The notes beneath the pieces were generated by a model that worked only from the letters and a program-made list of their open reading frames with translations, was not told the origin of the DNA and searched no databases. This document shows positions 28,484 to 36,749 of a stretch of 64,000 nt of DNA, piece by piece. The stretch lies in the NCBI GenBank assembly GCA_963785425.1, contig CAWAVG010000002.1, positions 806,001-870,000 of the forward strand. The letters run 5' to 3'. The stretch comes from RYN-133 sp963785425. Its GTDB lineage: Bacteria; Actinomycetota; Actinomycetes; Mycobacteriales; Jatrophihabitantaceae. Positions within the stretch are counted from its first letter, which is position 1. Every line of letters begins with the position of its first letter. The position numbers and the translations under genes were made by a program.

Positions 28484-30304
28484 TCAGGTGACCGGCAGCC
28501 TGAGCACCTGCCGCGCCCCGCCGGCGATCGAGACCGGGTTCGCCGTGAGGCCGCCGCGGTAGTTGGGCGAACCGGACGCGACGACGAGCTCGAGGTGATG
28601 GCCTTTCGCGAAGCGGTGCACGATGCCGGGCAGACGCACTGTGAACGGCTTCGACACGTTGGCGACGCGGATCGGCGCTTCGAGCGCCTTGATCAGATGA
28701 CCCGAGCCGTCAGCGGCCACGTCCTTCACCTTGACGAACAGCACGAGCTGTCCACCGGGACCGGTCGATTGCGTTGCGGCGGCGGTCGGCGCACTGACCT
28801 TCATCGTCAGCCGCGGCGAACCCACCACGATCATCGCGTGGTCCAGCTTCGGCCCGTCCCAGATGGCGGAGTTGGCCGGCGAGTCGGTCTCGGGCGGGCC
28901 CTGCTTGCTGTAGCTGCCGATCACGTCGACCTTGTTCAGCGATGTCGGCGGGCCGGCCGGTGGAGTCGTGAACGTCTGTGCGCTGGTGTCGAGGTGCTTC
29001 GCCGTGTTCCGTAAGGTCTTGTCACCCGACAGGTAGAACGTGCGCAGGTGGCCGACAGGGAAGTGGCTCGCGGATTGATACGCCGGGGTCGCGATGCCGT
29101 GATAGCGCACCCAGTCGCGGAAGTAGCTGAACTGCGGGCCGGTCGAGACGCGCGTCTGCCTCTTGAGGTAGTGGTCGAACCACGCAGCGACGCGCTTGGT
29201 CTCGTACTGCGTGCGCGGGTTCGGGTTGGCCAGGTTGAGCTCGCCCGGCGCGGGCGTCGACTGCGAATGACCCCACGACTGCCAGATCATCTTGACCGGC
29301 GTGTGCTGGGCGCGCAGTGCCCGGTACGTCGCGGCCGCCTCGTTGAGGTTGAACAGGGTGTCGTTCTCGCCCTGGATGAGCAGCGTGGGAATGCGGATGC
29401 GCTTCATGTAGCTCGCCACGGACGCGTGCCGGAAGGCCTTCAGCGCATCCGGCTGGAAGTAGCCGGTGCTCCCACCGGTCGCCAGAGCCGGGCATACGAA
29501 GGTCGCGAAGTTCGGGCAACCGACGTCGCGCTGCGGGTCCTGCTGACCGCCGGAGAGCCCGTCGGCTGCGCCGTCTGCCGAGAACAGCAGGCCCCAGGTC
29601 AACTTGATGGCGCCCGGGTTGGACGTGGTCACCCCGCGCACCTGGTCGGTGTTGTTCGGCGCGAGCGAGTAGGTGAGGTCGTTCCAGGTGATGAGCGGGA
29701 CGATGGTGTCCAGGCGCGGGTCGTCGTCGGCGACGGCGAACTGGATTTCGCCGCCGTAGGAGCCGCCGATCATCCCGACGCGCGGGTCAAAGCGACGGGC
29801 ATGGCCGCGGTGGTCGCGCTTGTCGTGGATGACGACCCGCAGCGGGGCGACCTTGTTCGTGTGGTTGGCGTCGGTGAAGGCGATGCCCGGCGCGCCGCCG
29901 AGGAACGACACGAGCTGGCTACCTGCCCGGCCGTCGTAGTCAGGGTCGTCCAGCGTGATCTTGCAGCCGCTGCCGCCGAAGCCGAGCCCGGAGTAGGACA
30001 GGACCTCGTAGCCCCGCGAGGCGAACGCCTTGCCGAGGCCGGCCTGGTCGTCCTTCGACCCACCGAATCCGTTCGTGGCGAGGATGGCGGGCACGCGATG
30101 CTTCGCGCTGGCGCCGCGCGGGGTGTAGAGGTCGCCGATGATGTCGCAGGGTGTGCCGCCCTTCGGCCCGGTGTGAACCAGGAAGTGCAGCGTGCGCACC
30201 GTGTACTTGGGGGTGGCGGCGGTGCTCGGGCCTGCGCCGAACGCGGCGGCAGCCGCGGTGGCGGTCAGGGCGGTCGCGACGGCAGCGGCGACGGTGCGGC
30301 GCAT
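28484..30304 (-). CDS. Secreted CocE/NonD-family hydrolase (X-Pro dipeptidyl-peptidase-like)
   Basis: 606 residues with a Sec signal peptide (VAAAVATALTATAAAAAFGAG). The alpha/beta-hydrolase core shows the nucleophile elbow GMIGGSYGGEIQF near 180, Asp in LIQGENDTLFN, and the following His in SWGHSQ. A C-terminal jelly-roll (PepX_C: LVLFVKVKDVAADGSGHLIK) is typical of the S15/CocE group. Substrate may be proline-containing peptides or esters. ATG after AGGAGCGCC. A perfect 9-bp-arm palindrome at 30324-30345 lies directly upstream, and a tetR gene is the next gene, so local TetR control is likely. Confidence 0.88.
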   Translation of the reverse strand: MRRTVAAAVATALTATAAAAAFGAGPSTAATPKYTVRTLHFLVHTGPKGGTPCDIIGDLYTPRGASAKHRVPAILATNGFGGSKDDQAGLGKAFASRGYEVLSYSGLGFGGSGCKITLDDPDYDGRAGSQLVSFLGGAPGIAFTDANHTNKVAPLRVVIHDKRDHRGHARRFDPRVGMIGGSYGGEIQFAVADDDPRLDTIVPLITWNDLTYSLAPNNTDQVRGVTTSNPGAIKLTWGLLFSADGAADGLSGGQQDPQRDVGCPNFATFVCPALATGGSTGYFQPDALKAFRHASVASYMKRIRIPTLLIQGENDTLFNLNEAAATYRALRAQHTPVKMIWQSWGHSQSTPAPGELNLANPNPRTQYETKRVAAWFDHYLKRQTRVSTGPQFSYFRDWVRYHGIATPAYQSASHFPVGHLRTFYLSGDKTLRNTAKHLDTSAQTFTTPPAGPPTSLNKVDVIGSYSKQGPPETDSPANSAIWDGPKLDHAMIVVGSPRLTMKVSAPTAAATQSTGPGGQLVLFVKVKDVAADGSGHLIKALEAPIRVANVSKPFTVRLPGIVHRFAKGHHLELVVASGSPNYRGGLTANPVSIAGGARQVLRLPVT

Positions 30305-30323
30305 GGCGCTCCTCGGGTTCGGG

Positions 30324-30345
30324 GTTGTTACCTACTGGTAACAAC
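30324..30345. promoter_or_regulatory. 22-bp palindromic operator upstream of the cocE-like gene
   Basis: GTTGTTACC (30324-30332), spacer TACT, GGTAACAAC (30337-30345): a perfect inverted repeat of two 9-bp arms. It lies 20 bp before the cocE-like ATG and 19 bp after the tetR stop. Size and symmetry suit a TetR-family dimer site. Confidence 0.65.
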
Positions 30346-30363
30346 GAGCTGACTCCCGATGCG

Positions 30364-30930
30364 TTATGCCCCGACATCCTGTTGCAGTATCTGGTCGACG
30401 AACGGGCCGACCAGCCGGGTGACCGCGGCGGCGGAGACGTCCGCGGCCTGCAGCGGCACCAGCGCGTGGCTGATCGCGAGCCGGGCGAGCGCGGCGGCCA
30501 GCAGACGGGCGTCGGCGCGGCCGACCTGGGGCCACACGTCCTGGACGAGCGCGCCGACGCGCTCGGTGGCGACCGACAGGCCGACCGTGGTCAGGAGGCG
30601 GACGAGCTCACCTCCCTCGGCGTCGGCGACGATGATGCGCACGAGCGGTTCGTCCGAGGCGAGTTCGAGGAACAGCCCGAACGCGCCCGACAGCGCCTCG
30701 CGGGCGTCGTGATGGTGTGCCCGCACGTGCGTCTCGACGGCGTCGACGAGCACGTCGATCTCGCGCAGCACGTAGGCCTGGACGAGTTCCTGCCGGGTGC
30801 CGAACTCGTTGTAGACCGTCTGCCGGCTCACGCCAGCGGCGCGGGCCACATCGGCCATCGTCGTCGCGGCCCAGCCCCGCTCGCGCACGAGCGTGTCGAC
30901 GGCGTCGACGATCGCGTCCCGCACCGCCAT
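30364..30930 (-). CDS. TetR/AcrR-family transcriptional regulator (alkane operon)
   Basis: 188 residues. The N-terminal helix-turn-helix is TMADVARAAGVSRQTVYNEFGTR; the remainder is the helical ligand-binding domain. The ATG at 30930 shares one base with the rubredoxin stop (TGATG), so it is cotranslated with alkB and the rubredoxin gene. An alkB-rubredoxin-tetR order is well known in Rhodococcus, Gordonia and Dietzia, where the regulator represses the operon until alkanes or fatty acids bind. Likely targets here are the palindromes at 32301-32345 and perhaps 30324-30345. Confidence 0.9.
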   Translation of the reverse strand: MAVRDAIVDAVDTLVRERGWAATTMADVARAAGVSRQTVYNEFGTRQELVQAYVLREIDVLVDAVETHVRAHHHDAREALSGAFGLFLELASDEPLVRIIVADAEGGELVRLLTTVGLSVATERVGALVQDVWPQVGRADARLLAAALARLAISHALVPLQAADVSAAAVTRLVGPFVDQILQQDVGA

Positions 30931-31091
30931 CAGGTCACCGGGGCGAAGTCGAGCTTCTCGCGCACGCCGCAGTCGGGGCACGGCCAGTCGTCCGGGACGT
31001 CGGCCCAGGGCGTACCGGGCGGGAAGCCCTCGCGCGGCTCGCCCCGGCGCTCGTCGTACTCGTAGCCGCACACCTCGCAGCGGTATCTCAC
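30930..31091 (-). CDS. Rubredoxin
   Basis: 53 residues. The iron-binding knuckles are YRCEVCGYEYDE and WPCPDCGVREKLDF, the usual two Cys-x2-Cys pairs with the WADVPDDW spacer of AlkG2-like rubredoxins. It delivers electrons to the alkane hydroxylase. GTG start at 31091 overlaps the alkB stop by four bases (GTGA). The rubredoxin reductase is not in the window. Confidence 0.95.
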   Translation of the reverse strand: MRYRCEVCGYEYDERRGEPREGFPPGTPWADVPDDWPCPDCGVREKLDFAPVT

Positions 31092-32290
31092 GCCGCGAGT
31101 GTGCCCTGTCCCTCGTTTGCGTACCGGGCCAGGACGCTCTCGCGCCGGCGCGGATGGATGTTCGCACGGCTCACGTCGCCGTCGTAGTGGGCGAGCACGC
31201 GGCGGTCCATCACCCGGCGCCACAGCGGCGGGACGTAGCACAGCACGATCATCGTGGCGTAGCCGCTGGGCAGCTGCGGCGAATCCTCGAAGTGCCGCAG
31301 TGCCTGGTACCGGCGGGTCGGGTTCGCGTGGTGATCGCTGTGCCGCTGCAGGTGGTACAGGAACAGGTTCGTCGTGACGTTGTTGTTGTTCCAGCTGTGC
31401 CGCGGCGTCACGCGCTCCCACCGCCCGTTCTCGAGACGCTGCCGTTGCAGGCCGTAGTGCTCGAGATAGTTGACCGCCTCGAGCAGGCAGAAGCCGAACA
31501 CCGCCTGGATGACCAGGTACGGCACGATCACCGCGCCGAACGCGACGACCAGCGCCGCCCACAGCACGAGTGTCATCGCCCAGGCGTTGAGGATGTCGTT
31601 GCGCAGCGAGAACGTGCGCTTGCCCATCCGGCGCAGTCGGTTGCGCTCGAGGCTCCAGCCGTTGCGCAGCGACCCGAGCACGGTGCGGGGCAGGAACGCC
31701 CAGAACGACTCGCCCAGCCGTGACGACGCGGGGTCCTCAGGCGTGGCGACGCGGACGTGGTGGCCGCGGTTGTGCTCGATGAAGAAGTGGCCGTATCCGG
31801 TCGGGGCGAGCGCGATCTTGGCCAGCCAGCGTTCGGCGTGTTCCTTCTTGTGGCCGAGTTCGTGCGCGGTATTGATCGCCACACCGTTCAACGTGCCGAG
31901 TGTGAAGGCGATGCCGAGCCTGTCGACGACGCCGAGCCCGTCGTGGAACGCGATCAGCCAGCAGCCGGTGACCAGTGCGAGGTACTGCAGGGGCAGGAAC
32001 GCGTAGGTGACCCAGCGGTAGTAGCGGTCCTGCTCGAGCCACGCGACGACGTCGTCCGGCGGGTTGGTCGGGTCGGCGCCGATGGCCAGGTCGAGCAACG
32101 GGATCAGCACGTAGATGAACAGCGGCCCGATCCACCAGAACACGCCGAGGCCGGTGGCGTCGACCAGGCCCCAGCCCGCGAACAGGAAGGTCGGCACGAC
32201 CGCGCCGATCAGCCACAGGTAGCGCTTGCCGTCGCGCCAGTCGGGACGTTCGGTGCTCCGGATCGCCCGTCCGGACAGGGTCGCCGTCAT
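31088..32290 (-). CDS. alkB: Alkane 1-monooxygenase
   Basis: 400 residues, an integral-membrane non-haem di-iron hydroxylase. The histidine boxes are HELGHKKEH near 143, EHNRGHH near 174, NYLEHYG near 275 and LQRHSDHH near 314. Around six membrane spans surround them. It oxidises medium-chain n-alkanes to 1-alkanols with rubredoxin electrons. The ATG at 32290 is preferred over the GTG two codons upstream because GGAGGTGGCA gives it proper spacing. The promoter (TAAAGT as -10) lies within the large palindrome at 32301-32345. Confidence 0.95.
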   Translation of the reverse strand: MTATLSGRAIRSTERPDWRDGKRYLWLIGAVVPTFLFAGWGLVDATGLGVFWWIGPLFIYVLIPLLDLAIGADPTNPPDDVVAWLEQDRYYRWVTYAFLPLQYLALVTGCWLIAFHDGLGVVDRLGIAFTLGTLNGVAINTAHELGHKKEHAERWLAKIALAPTGYGHFFIEHNRGHHVRVATPEDPASSRLGESFWAFLPRTVLGSLRNGWSLERNRLRRMGKRTFSLRNDILNAWAMTLVLWAALVVAFGAVIVPYLVIQAVFGFCLLEAVNYLEHYGLQRQRLENGRWERVTPRHSWNNNNVTTNLFLYHLQRHSDHHANPTRRYQALRHFEDSPQLPSGYATMIVLCYVPPLWRRVMDRRVLAHYDGDVSRANIHPRRRESVLARYANEGQGTLAA

Positions 32291-32300
32291 TGCCACCTCC

Positions 32301-32345
32301 GCGCGGTTACTTTACATGAAGGTTTCACATGTAAAGCAACCGCGC
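32301..32345 (-). promoter_or_regulatory. 45-bp palindromic operator/promoter of the alkB operon
   Basis: Arms of 18 bp, GCGCGGTTACTTTACATG (32301-32318) and CATGTAAAGCAACCGCGC (32328-32345), match at 17 of 18 positions around a 9-bp spacer. On the minus strand a TTTACA or TTGCTT -35 and TAAAGT -10 fall inside it, so a bound repressor would block RNA polymerase. Confidence 0.75.
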
Positions 32346-32355
32346 AAGGCTGCCG

Positions 32356-33129
32356 TTACTCGCGCAGGTAGCTGATCGAGAACGCCGTGCCGCCGCTCAG
32401 CGCGCTGGTGTGATCCTCGAAACCGCCGGAGTTGCTCGCGTCCAGTGCGACCGGGTTGGTCGCGCCGAGAGTGCCGCCGTCGACGGTCGAGCCGCTGAAG
32501 TTCACGCTGCCGAAGTCGGGGTAGGCGCCGGTCGGGGATTCCATGATCACCTCGACGCTGGCGTTGCTGGCGACCAGCGACTGGTTCGTCGTCTTGGACC
32601 AGCCCTGGGAGTTGTCGGTCAGCTTCAGCGAGTACGACGTGCCGCTCCGGGTGACGGTGGCCGTCATCGAGTCACCCGGCGCGACGTAGTCGCTGTAGTA
32701 GACCGGCGCCGCGGGATACATCTCGTACCAGCCCTGGTAGACCGGCGAACCGCTCGAGCAGTCGGTGGCGACGCCGGTCTGCTCGACCGTGGGCGTGCCG
32801 TAGCCGTCGATGCCGACCCACGGTGCGAACAGGTCGTTGGTCGAGTTGCAGGTCACCGCCGGCTCGGTCCAGTTCGAGGTCACCGAGCTGAACCCCGAGC
32901 CGGTCGCGGCGTAGCCGGACCAGTTCTGCCCGTCCTGGTTGTAGCCGTTGCGGTGCACGGTGACGGCGCGCTGGGGCGTGCCGATGCGGATGGGGGTGAA
33001 CCGCAGGCTGTGGTGGTCGGTGGCGGCAGCGATTGCCGAAGGGGCGGCGAGCAACGCAACGGCGAGCGCGACGGCGCTCGCGAGCGCGACGGCGAGCGCC
33101 GTCGCGCGGCGCAGCACGGGTGTGGGCAT
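32356..33129 (-). CDS. Secreted G1-family glutamic endopeptidase (eqolisin-like)
   Basis: 257 residues with a signal peptide ending near APSAIAAA. The catalytic Gln lies in WVGIDGYGTPTVEQTGV and the catalytic Glu in VEVIMESP, the Q/E dyad of peptidase family G1. Other family blocks are NWSGYAATGSGF and YQGWYEMYP. It is an acid-active protease in characterised fungal members; bacterial members are less studied. ATG at 33129 follows GAGAGGATCGACC. It is divergent from pafA and downstream of nothing on its own strand, so probably monocistronic. Confidence 0.88.
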   Translation of the reverse strand: MPTPVLRRATALAVALASAVALAVALLAAPSAIAAATDHHSLRFTPIRIGTPQRAVTVHRNGYNQDGQNWSGYAATGSGFSSVTSNWTEPAVTCNSTNDLFAPWVGIDGYGTPTVEQTGVATDCSSGSPVYQGWYEMYPAAPVYYSDYVAPGDSMTATVTRSGTSYSLKLTDNSQGWSKTTNQSLVASNASVEVIMESPTGAYPDFGSVNFSGSTVDGGTLGATNPVALDASNSGGFEDHTSALSGGTAFSISYLRE

Positions 33130-33255
33130 GGTCGATCCTCTCGGAGAATTACGCAAAGCGCGCAAATCGGACAGGGTTGCCCGAACCTATCCCGGCTGCC
33201 GCGGGTCGGCAACGGCACGCCGTGTGCGCGCCTGGGGTCAGTGCCACCGGACGGT

Positions 33256-33261
33256 TACGGT
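33256..33261 (+). promoter_or_regulatory. -10 box of a likely leaderless pafA promoter
   Basis: TACGGT fits TANNNT and ends six bases before the pafA ATG at 33268. There is no usable Shine-Dalgarno sequence, so the transcript probably starts at the ATG. Confidence 0.5.
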
Positions 33262-33267
33262 GGACGG

Positions 33268-34626
33268 ATGCAGCGGCGCATCTTCGGTATCGAGAACGAG
33301 TACGGGGTGACGTGCACGTTCCACGGCCAGCGCCGGCTGTCCCCGGACGAGGTCGCCCGCTACCTGTTCCGCCGCGTCGTGTCGTGGGGCCGCTCGTCCA
33401 ACGTGTTCCTGAAGAACGGCGCGCGGCTCTATCTCGACGTCGGCAGCCACCCCGAGTACGCCACGCCGGAGTGCGACACGCTGGAAAGCCTCGTCGCGCA
33501 CGACAAGGCCGGCGAGCGGATCCTCGAGGGGCTCGTCGTCGACGCCGAGAAGCGGCTGCACGACGAGGGCATCGCCGGCGACATCTACCTGTTCAAGAAC
33601 AACACCGATTCGGCGGGGAACTCCTACGGCTGCCACGAGAACTACTTAGTCGGCCGGCACGGCGAATTCACCCGGCTCGCGGACGTGCTCATCCCGTTCC
33701 TCGTCACCCGGCAGCTGATCTGCGGCGCGGGCAAGGTGCTGCAGACTCCGCGCGGCGCGGTCTACTGCGTGAGCCAGCGCGCCGAGCACATCTGGGAGGG
33801 CGTGTCGTCGGCGACCACGCGCTCACGTCCGATCATCAACACCCGCGACGAGCCGCACGCCGACGCCGAGCGTTACCGGCGCCTGCACGTGATCGTCGGC
33901 GACTCGAACATGAACGAGTCGACGACCATGCTCAAGGTCGGCTCGGCGCACCTGGTGCTGCGCATGATCGAGGACGGTGTCACCTTCCGCGATCTGACTC
34001 TCGAGAACCCGATCCGGGCGATCCGCGAGATCAGCCACGACCTGGCCGGAACGCGTCCCATCCGGCTCGCCGCGGGACGCACGGCGAGCGCGCTCGACAT
34101 CCAGCGCGAGTACTACACGCGCGCCGTCGACTACGTCGAGCGCACCGGTTCGGACGACTCGTCGAAGCGGGTGCTCGAGCTGTGGGGCCGCACGCTGGAC
34201 GCCGTCGACAAGCAGGACCTCACGCTGATCGATCGTGAGATCGACTGGGCGACCAAGTACCAGCTGATCGACCGCTACCGCACCAAGCACGATCTGCCGC
34301 TGTCGTCGCCGCGCATCGCGCAGCTCGACCTTGCCTACCACGACATCTCGCGCCGTCGCGGTCTCTACTACCTGCTGCAGAAGCGCGGGGCCGTGGACCG
34401 CATCGTGTCCGATCTGTCGGTGTTCGAGGCCAAGAGCGTCCCGCCGCAGTCGACCCGGGCCAAGCTGCGCGGCGACTTCATCAAGCGGGCCCAGGACAAG
34501 CGCCGCGACTTCACCGTCGACTGGGTGCACCTCAAGCTCAACGACCAGGCCCAGCGCACCGTCCTGTGCAAGGACCCGTTCCGGGCCGTCGACGAGCGCG
34601 TCGAGAAGCTGATAGCCAGCATGTGA
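33268..34626 (+). CDS. pafA: Pup-protein ligase
   Basis: 452 residues, usual length. The carboxylate-amine-ligase core begins RRIFGIENEYGVTC, with metal-binding Glu9, and the catalytic base Asp57 is in RLYLDVGSHPEYATPE; SAGNSYGCHENYL and the C-terminal WVHLKLNDQAQRTVL domain complete the family pattern. It attaches deamidated Pup to lysines of target proteins for proteasomal degradation. The start ATG at 33268 is just after a TACGGT -10 box. pafB and pafC follow after the R3 array. It is separated from prcA by 8.6 kb of unrelated genes. Confidence 0.97.
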   Translation: MQRRIFGIENEYGVTCTFHGQRRLSPDEVARYLFRRVVSWGRSSNVFLKNGARLYLDVGSHPEYATPECDTLESLVAHDKAGERILEGLVVDAEKRLHDEGIAGDIYLFKNNTDSAGNSYGCHENYLVGRHGEFTRLADVLIPFLVTRQLICGAGKVLQTPRGAVYCVSQRAEHIWEGVSSATTRSRPIINTRDEPHADAERYRRLHVIVGDSNMNESTTMLKVGSAHLVLRMIEDGVTFRDLTLENPIRAIREISHDLAGTRPIRLAAGRTASALDIQREYYTRAVDYVERTGSDDSSKRVLELWGRTLDAVDKQDLTLIDREIDWATKYQLIDRYRTKHDLPLSSPRIAQLDLAYHDISRRRGLYYLLQKRGAVDRIVSDLSVFEAKSVPPQSTRAKLRGDFIKRAQDKRRDFTVDWVHLKLNDQAQRTVLCKDPFRAVDERVEKLIASM

Positions 34627-34633
34627 CCCCGCG

Positions 34634-34700
34634 AGTGGTCACTGACGCACCCAGTGGTCACTTATATTCGTCCACTCGCGGTGTAAATGACCACTCGCGA
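34634..34700. repeat. Array R3: 19-bp-spaced AGTGGTCACT units then inverted CCACTCGCG units
   Basis: AGTGGTCACT starts at 34634 and 34653 (19 bp apart). CCACTCGCG starts at 34672 and 34691 (19 bp apart); the flanking GCGAGTGG at 34631 pairs with the last copy. It fills the pafA-pafB gap, ending just before the pafB -10 box TAACCT (34706-34711). Same layout as R2. Confidence 0.8.
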
Positions 34701-34718
34701 GTCACTAACCTGTAGCGC

Positions 34719-35747
34719 ATGCCCACCGGTTCGAACACGCGACCGGACACGCGCGCCTCGACGCCCCGGCGCCGCACGGGCATTAGTTTCGAGGACATGG
34801 CGGCACGGCGGGCGGAGCGACTGGTCAACCTGGTCATCTGCCTGCTCTCGACGCGCCAGTTCCTGACCGCCGAGCGCATCCGCGACGCCGTCCCCGGCTA
34901 CGAGGGCGCCGACGGGAGCAAGGCGACCGACGAGGCGTTCAAGCGCATGTTCGAACGCGACAAGGCCGAGCTGCGCGACCTGGGCATCCCGCTCGAGACC
35001 GGGCGCAACTCGCACTTCGACGCCGAGGACGGCTACCGGATCAAGCGCGGCGAGTACGAACTCCCGCCGATCGAGTTCGACGCCGCGGAAGCCGCCGCGG
35101 TCGGGCTCGCGGGCCGGCTGTGGCGCTCGGCCACGCTGGGCGAGCAGGCCCGCTCGGCGCTGATGAAGCTGCGCGCCGCCGGTACCACCGTGCAGGACGA
35201 CGCGGCGCCCGGCGCGGTGCCCGACCTCGACACCAGCGACCCGAGCCTGCCGGCGCTGATCGATGCCGCGCGCACGGCGCGAGCTGTGCGTTTCGACTAT
35301 CTGAAGTCAGGAGCGGGATCCGCACAGACACGCACCATCGAACCCTGGGGTGTGCTGTCATGGCGGGGACGCTGGTACGTCGCGGGGTTCGACCGCGACC
35401 GTGACGAGCCGCGCAGCTTCCGGCTCTCGCGCATCGTCGGCCGCGTCGAGACGCTCGGCACGCCCGGCGCGTTCGAGCGGCCGGACGGCGTCGACCTGCT
35501 CGACATGGTGAGCGGACGCGTCGCCGACGACACCCACGTGGCGCATGTCCGGGTCACCGGCAACGGCGTCGCGTCGCTGCGCCGCATCGCCGACAAGGAC
35601 GTCGACGGCACGCTCGAGATCAACTTCGTCGATCTGCACTGGCTCGCCCGCCAGGTTGCCGCGGCCGGATCGGCCGCGCGCGTGCTCGACCCACCGGAAC
35701 TCGCCGACGCCGTCATCGCCCGGCTGCGCGCAGCGGTGCAGGCGTGA
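34719..35747 (+). CDS. pafB: WYL-domain transcriptional activator PafB
   Basis: 342 residues. An N-terminal winged helix (AERLVNLVICLLSTRQFLTA, then MFERDKAELRDLGIPLET) is followed by a WYL domain (ALIDAARTARAVRFDYLKSG, PWGVLSWRGRWYVAGFDRDR) and a WCX C-terminal domain. With PafC it forms the activator of the RecA/LexA-independent DNA-damage response known from mycobacteria. TAACCT at 34706-34711 lies seven bases before the ATG, suggesting a leaderless promoter. Its stop overlaps the pafC start. Confidence 0.94.
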   Translation: MPTGSNTRPDTRASTPRRRTGISFEDMAARRAERLVNLVICLLSTRQFLTAERIRDAVPGYEGADGSKATDEAFKRMFERDKAELRDLGIPLETGRNSHFDAEDGYRIKRGEYELPPIEFDAAEAAAVGLAGRLWRSATLGEQARSALMKLRAAGTTVQDDAAPGAVPDLDTSDPSLPALIDAARTARAVRFDYLKSGAGSAQTRTIEPWGVLSWRGRWYVAGFDRDRDEPRSFRLSRIVGRVETLGTPGAFERPDGVDLLDMVSGRVADDTHVAHVRVTGNGVASLRRIADKDVDGTLEINFVDLHWLARQVAAAGSAARVLDPPELADAVIARLRAAVQA

Positions 35748-36703
35748 TGACCCGCGCGAACGCGAACGAGCAGCGGCTGCCCCGGCTCCTCGCGCTCGTC
35801 CCGTACCTGCAGGCCCATGACGGCATCAAGGTCGCCGACGCCGCCGCCGACTTCGGGGTGACCGAGCAGCAGCTGCGCCGCGACCTGCAGTTGCTGTGGA
35901 TGTGCGGCCTGCCCGGGCACGGACCCGGCGACCTGATCGACCTGTCGTTCGAGGGCGAGACCGTGTCGGTGATCTTCGACGCCGGCATGTCGCGGCCCCT
36001 GCGCCTGTCGGCCGAGGAGGCCCTCGCGCTCGCGGTCGCGTTGCGCACGCTCGCCGAGACGCCGGGACTGGCCGACAGCGACGCCGTGCAGCGCGCGCTC
36101 GCCAAGGTCGAGACGGCCGCCGGGGGAGCGGTCGATGATGCCGCCGTCACCGTGGCCCTGGACGCGACGACCCGCCTGCTGCCCGTGCTGCATCGCTCGA
36201 TCGCCGAGTCCCGCGCGCTCGAACTGCGCTACTACACCGCGGCCCGGGACGAGTCGACGCAGCGCACCGTCGACCCGCTGCGGGTGTTCGAGGCCGACGG
36301 GCACTCCTACCTCGAGGCCTGGTGCCGCAACGCCGAGGGCGTGCGGGTGTTCCGCGTCGACCGGATCGAGGACGTCCGCCTGCTCGACGAGCCCGCCCGG
36401 CCGCCCCAGGGCCTGCAGCTGCGCGACCTGGCCGAGGGCGTGTTCCAGCCCGCGTCCGAACACCTGCTCGCCGTGCTGCGGGTGTCGGAGGCCTACGCCT
36501 GGGTCGCCGACTACTACCCGTCCGAGGAGGTCACCGAGTTGCCGGACGGCCTACAGCTGAGCCTGCGGGTCTCGGAGCCGGCCTGGGTGCGCGCGCTGGT
36601 GCTCGGTTCCGGTGGCCAGGTCGCGGTGCTCTCACCCGGGTGGCTGGCCGAGTCGATCAGGTCCGACGCCGCCGACGCACTCGCTGCATATGCCGCGACG
36701 TAG
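35747..36703 (+). CDS. pafC: WYL-domain transcriptional activator PafC
   Basis: 318 residues. Same architecture as PafB: an N-terminal HTH (LPRLLALVPYLQAHDGIKVA, VTEQQLRRDLQLLWMCGLPG), a WYL domain (LRYYTAARDESTQRTVDPLR, FEADGHSYLEAWCRNAEGVR) and a C-terminal WCX region. PafB and PafC act as a heterodimer. ATG at 35747 shares its first base with the pafB stop (TGATG); a GTG one codon earlier is an alternative. Confidence 0.94.
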   Translation: MTRANANEQRLPRLLALVPYLQAHDGIKVADAAADFGVTEQQLRRDLQLLWMCGLPGHGPGDLIDLSFEGETVSVIFDAGMSRPLRLSAEEALALAVALRTLAETPGLADSDAVQRALAKVETAAGGAVDDAAVTVALDATTRLLPVLHRSIAESRALELRYYTAARDESTQRTVDPLRVFEADGHSYLEAWCRNAEGVRVFRVDRIEDVRLLDEPARPPQGLQLRDLAEGVFQPASEHLLAVLRVSEAYAWVADYYPSEEVTELPDGLQLSLRVSEPAWVRALVLGSGGQVAVLSPGWLAESIRSDAADALAAYAAT

Positions 36704-36749
36704 GGTTGCGGCGTGATGAGCGACGCTTGCGGAGTGACCGGGTGACCGG

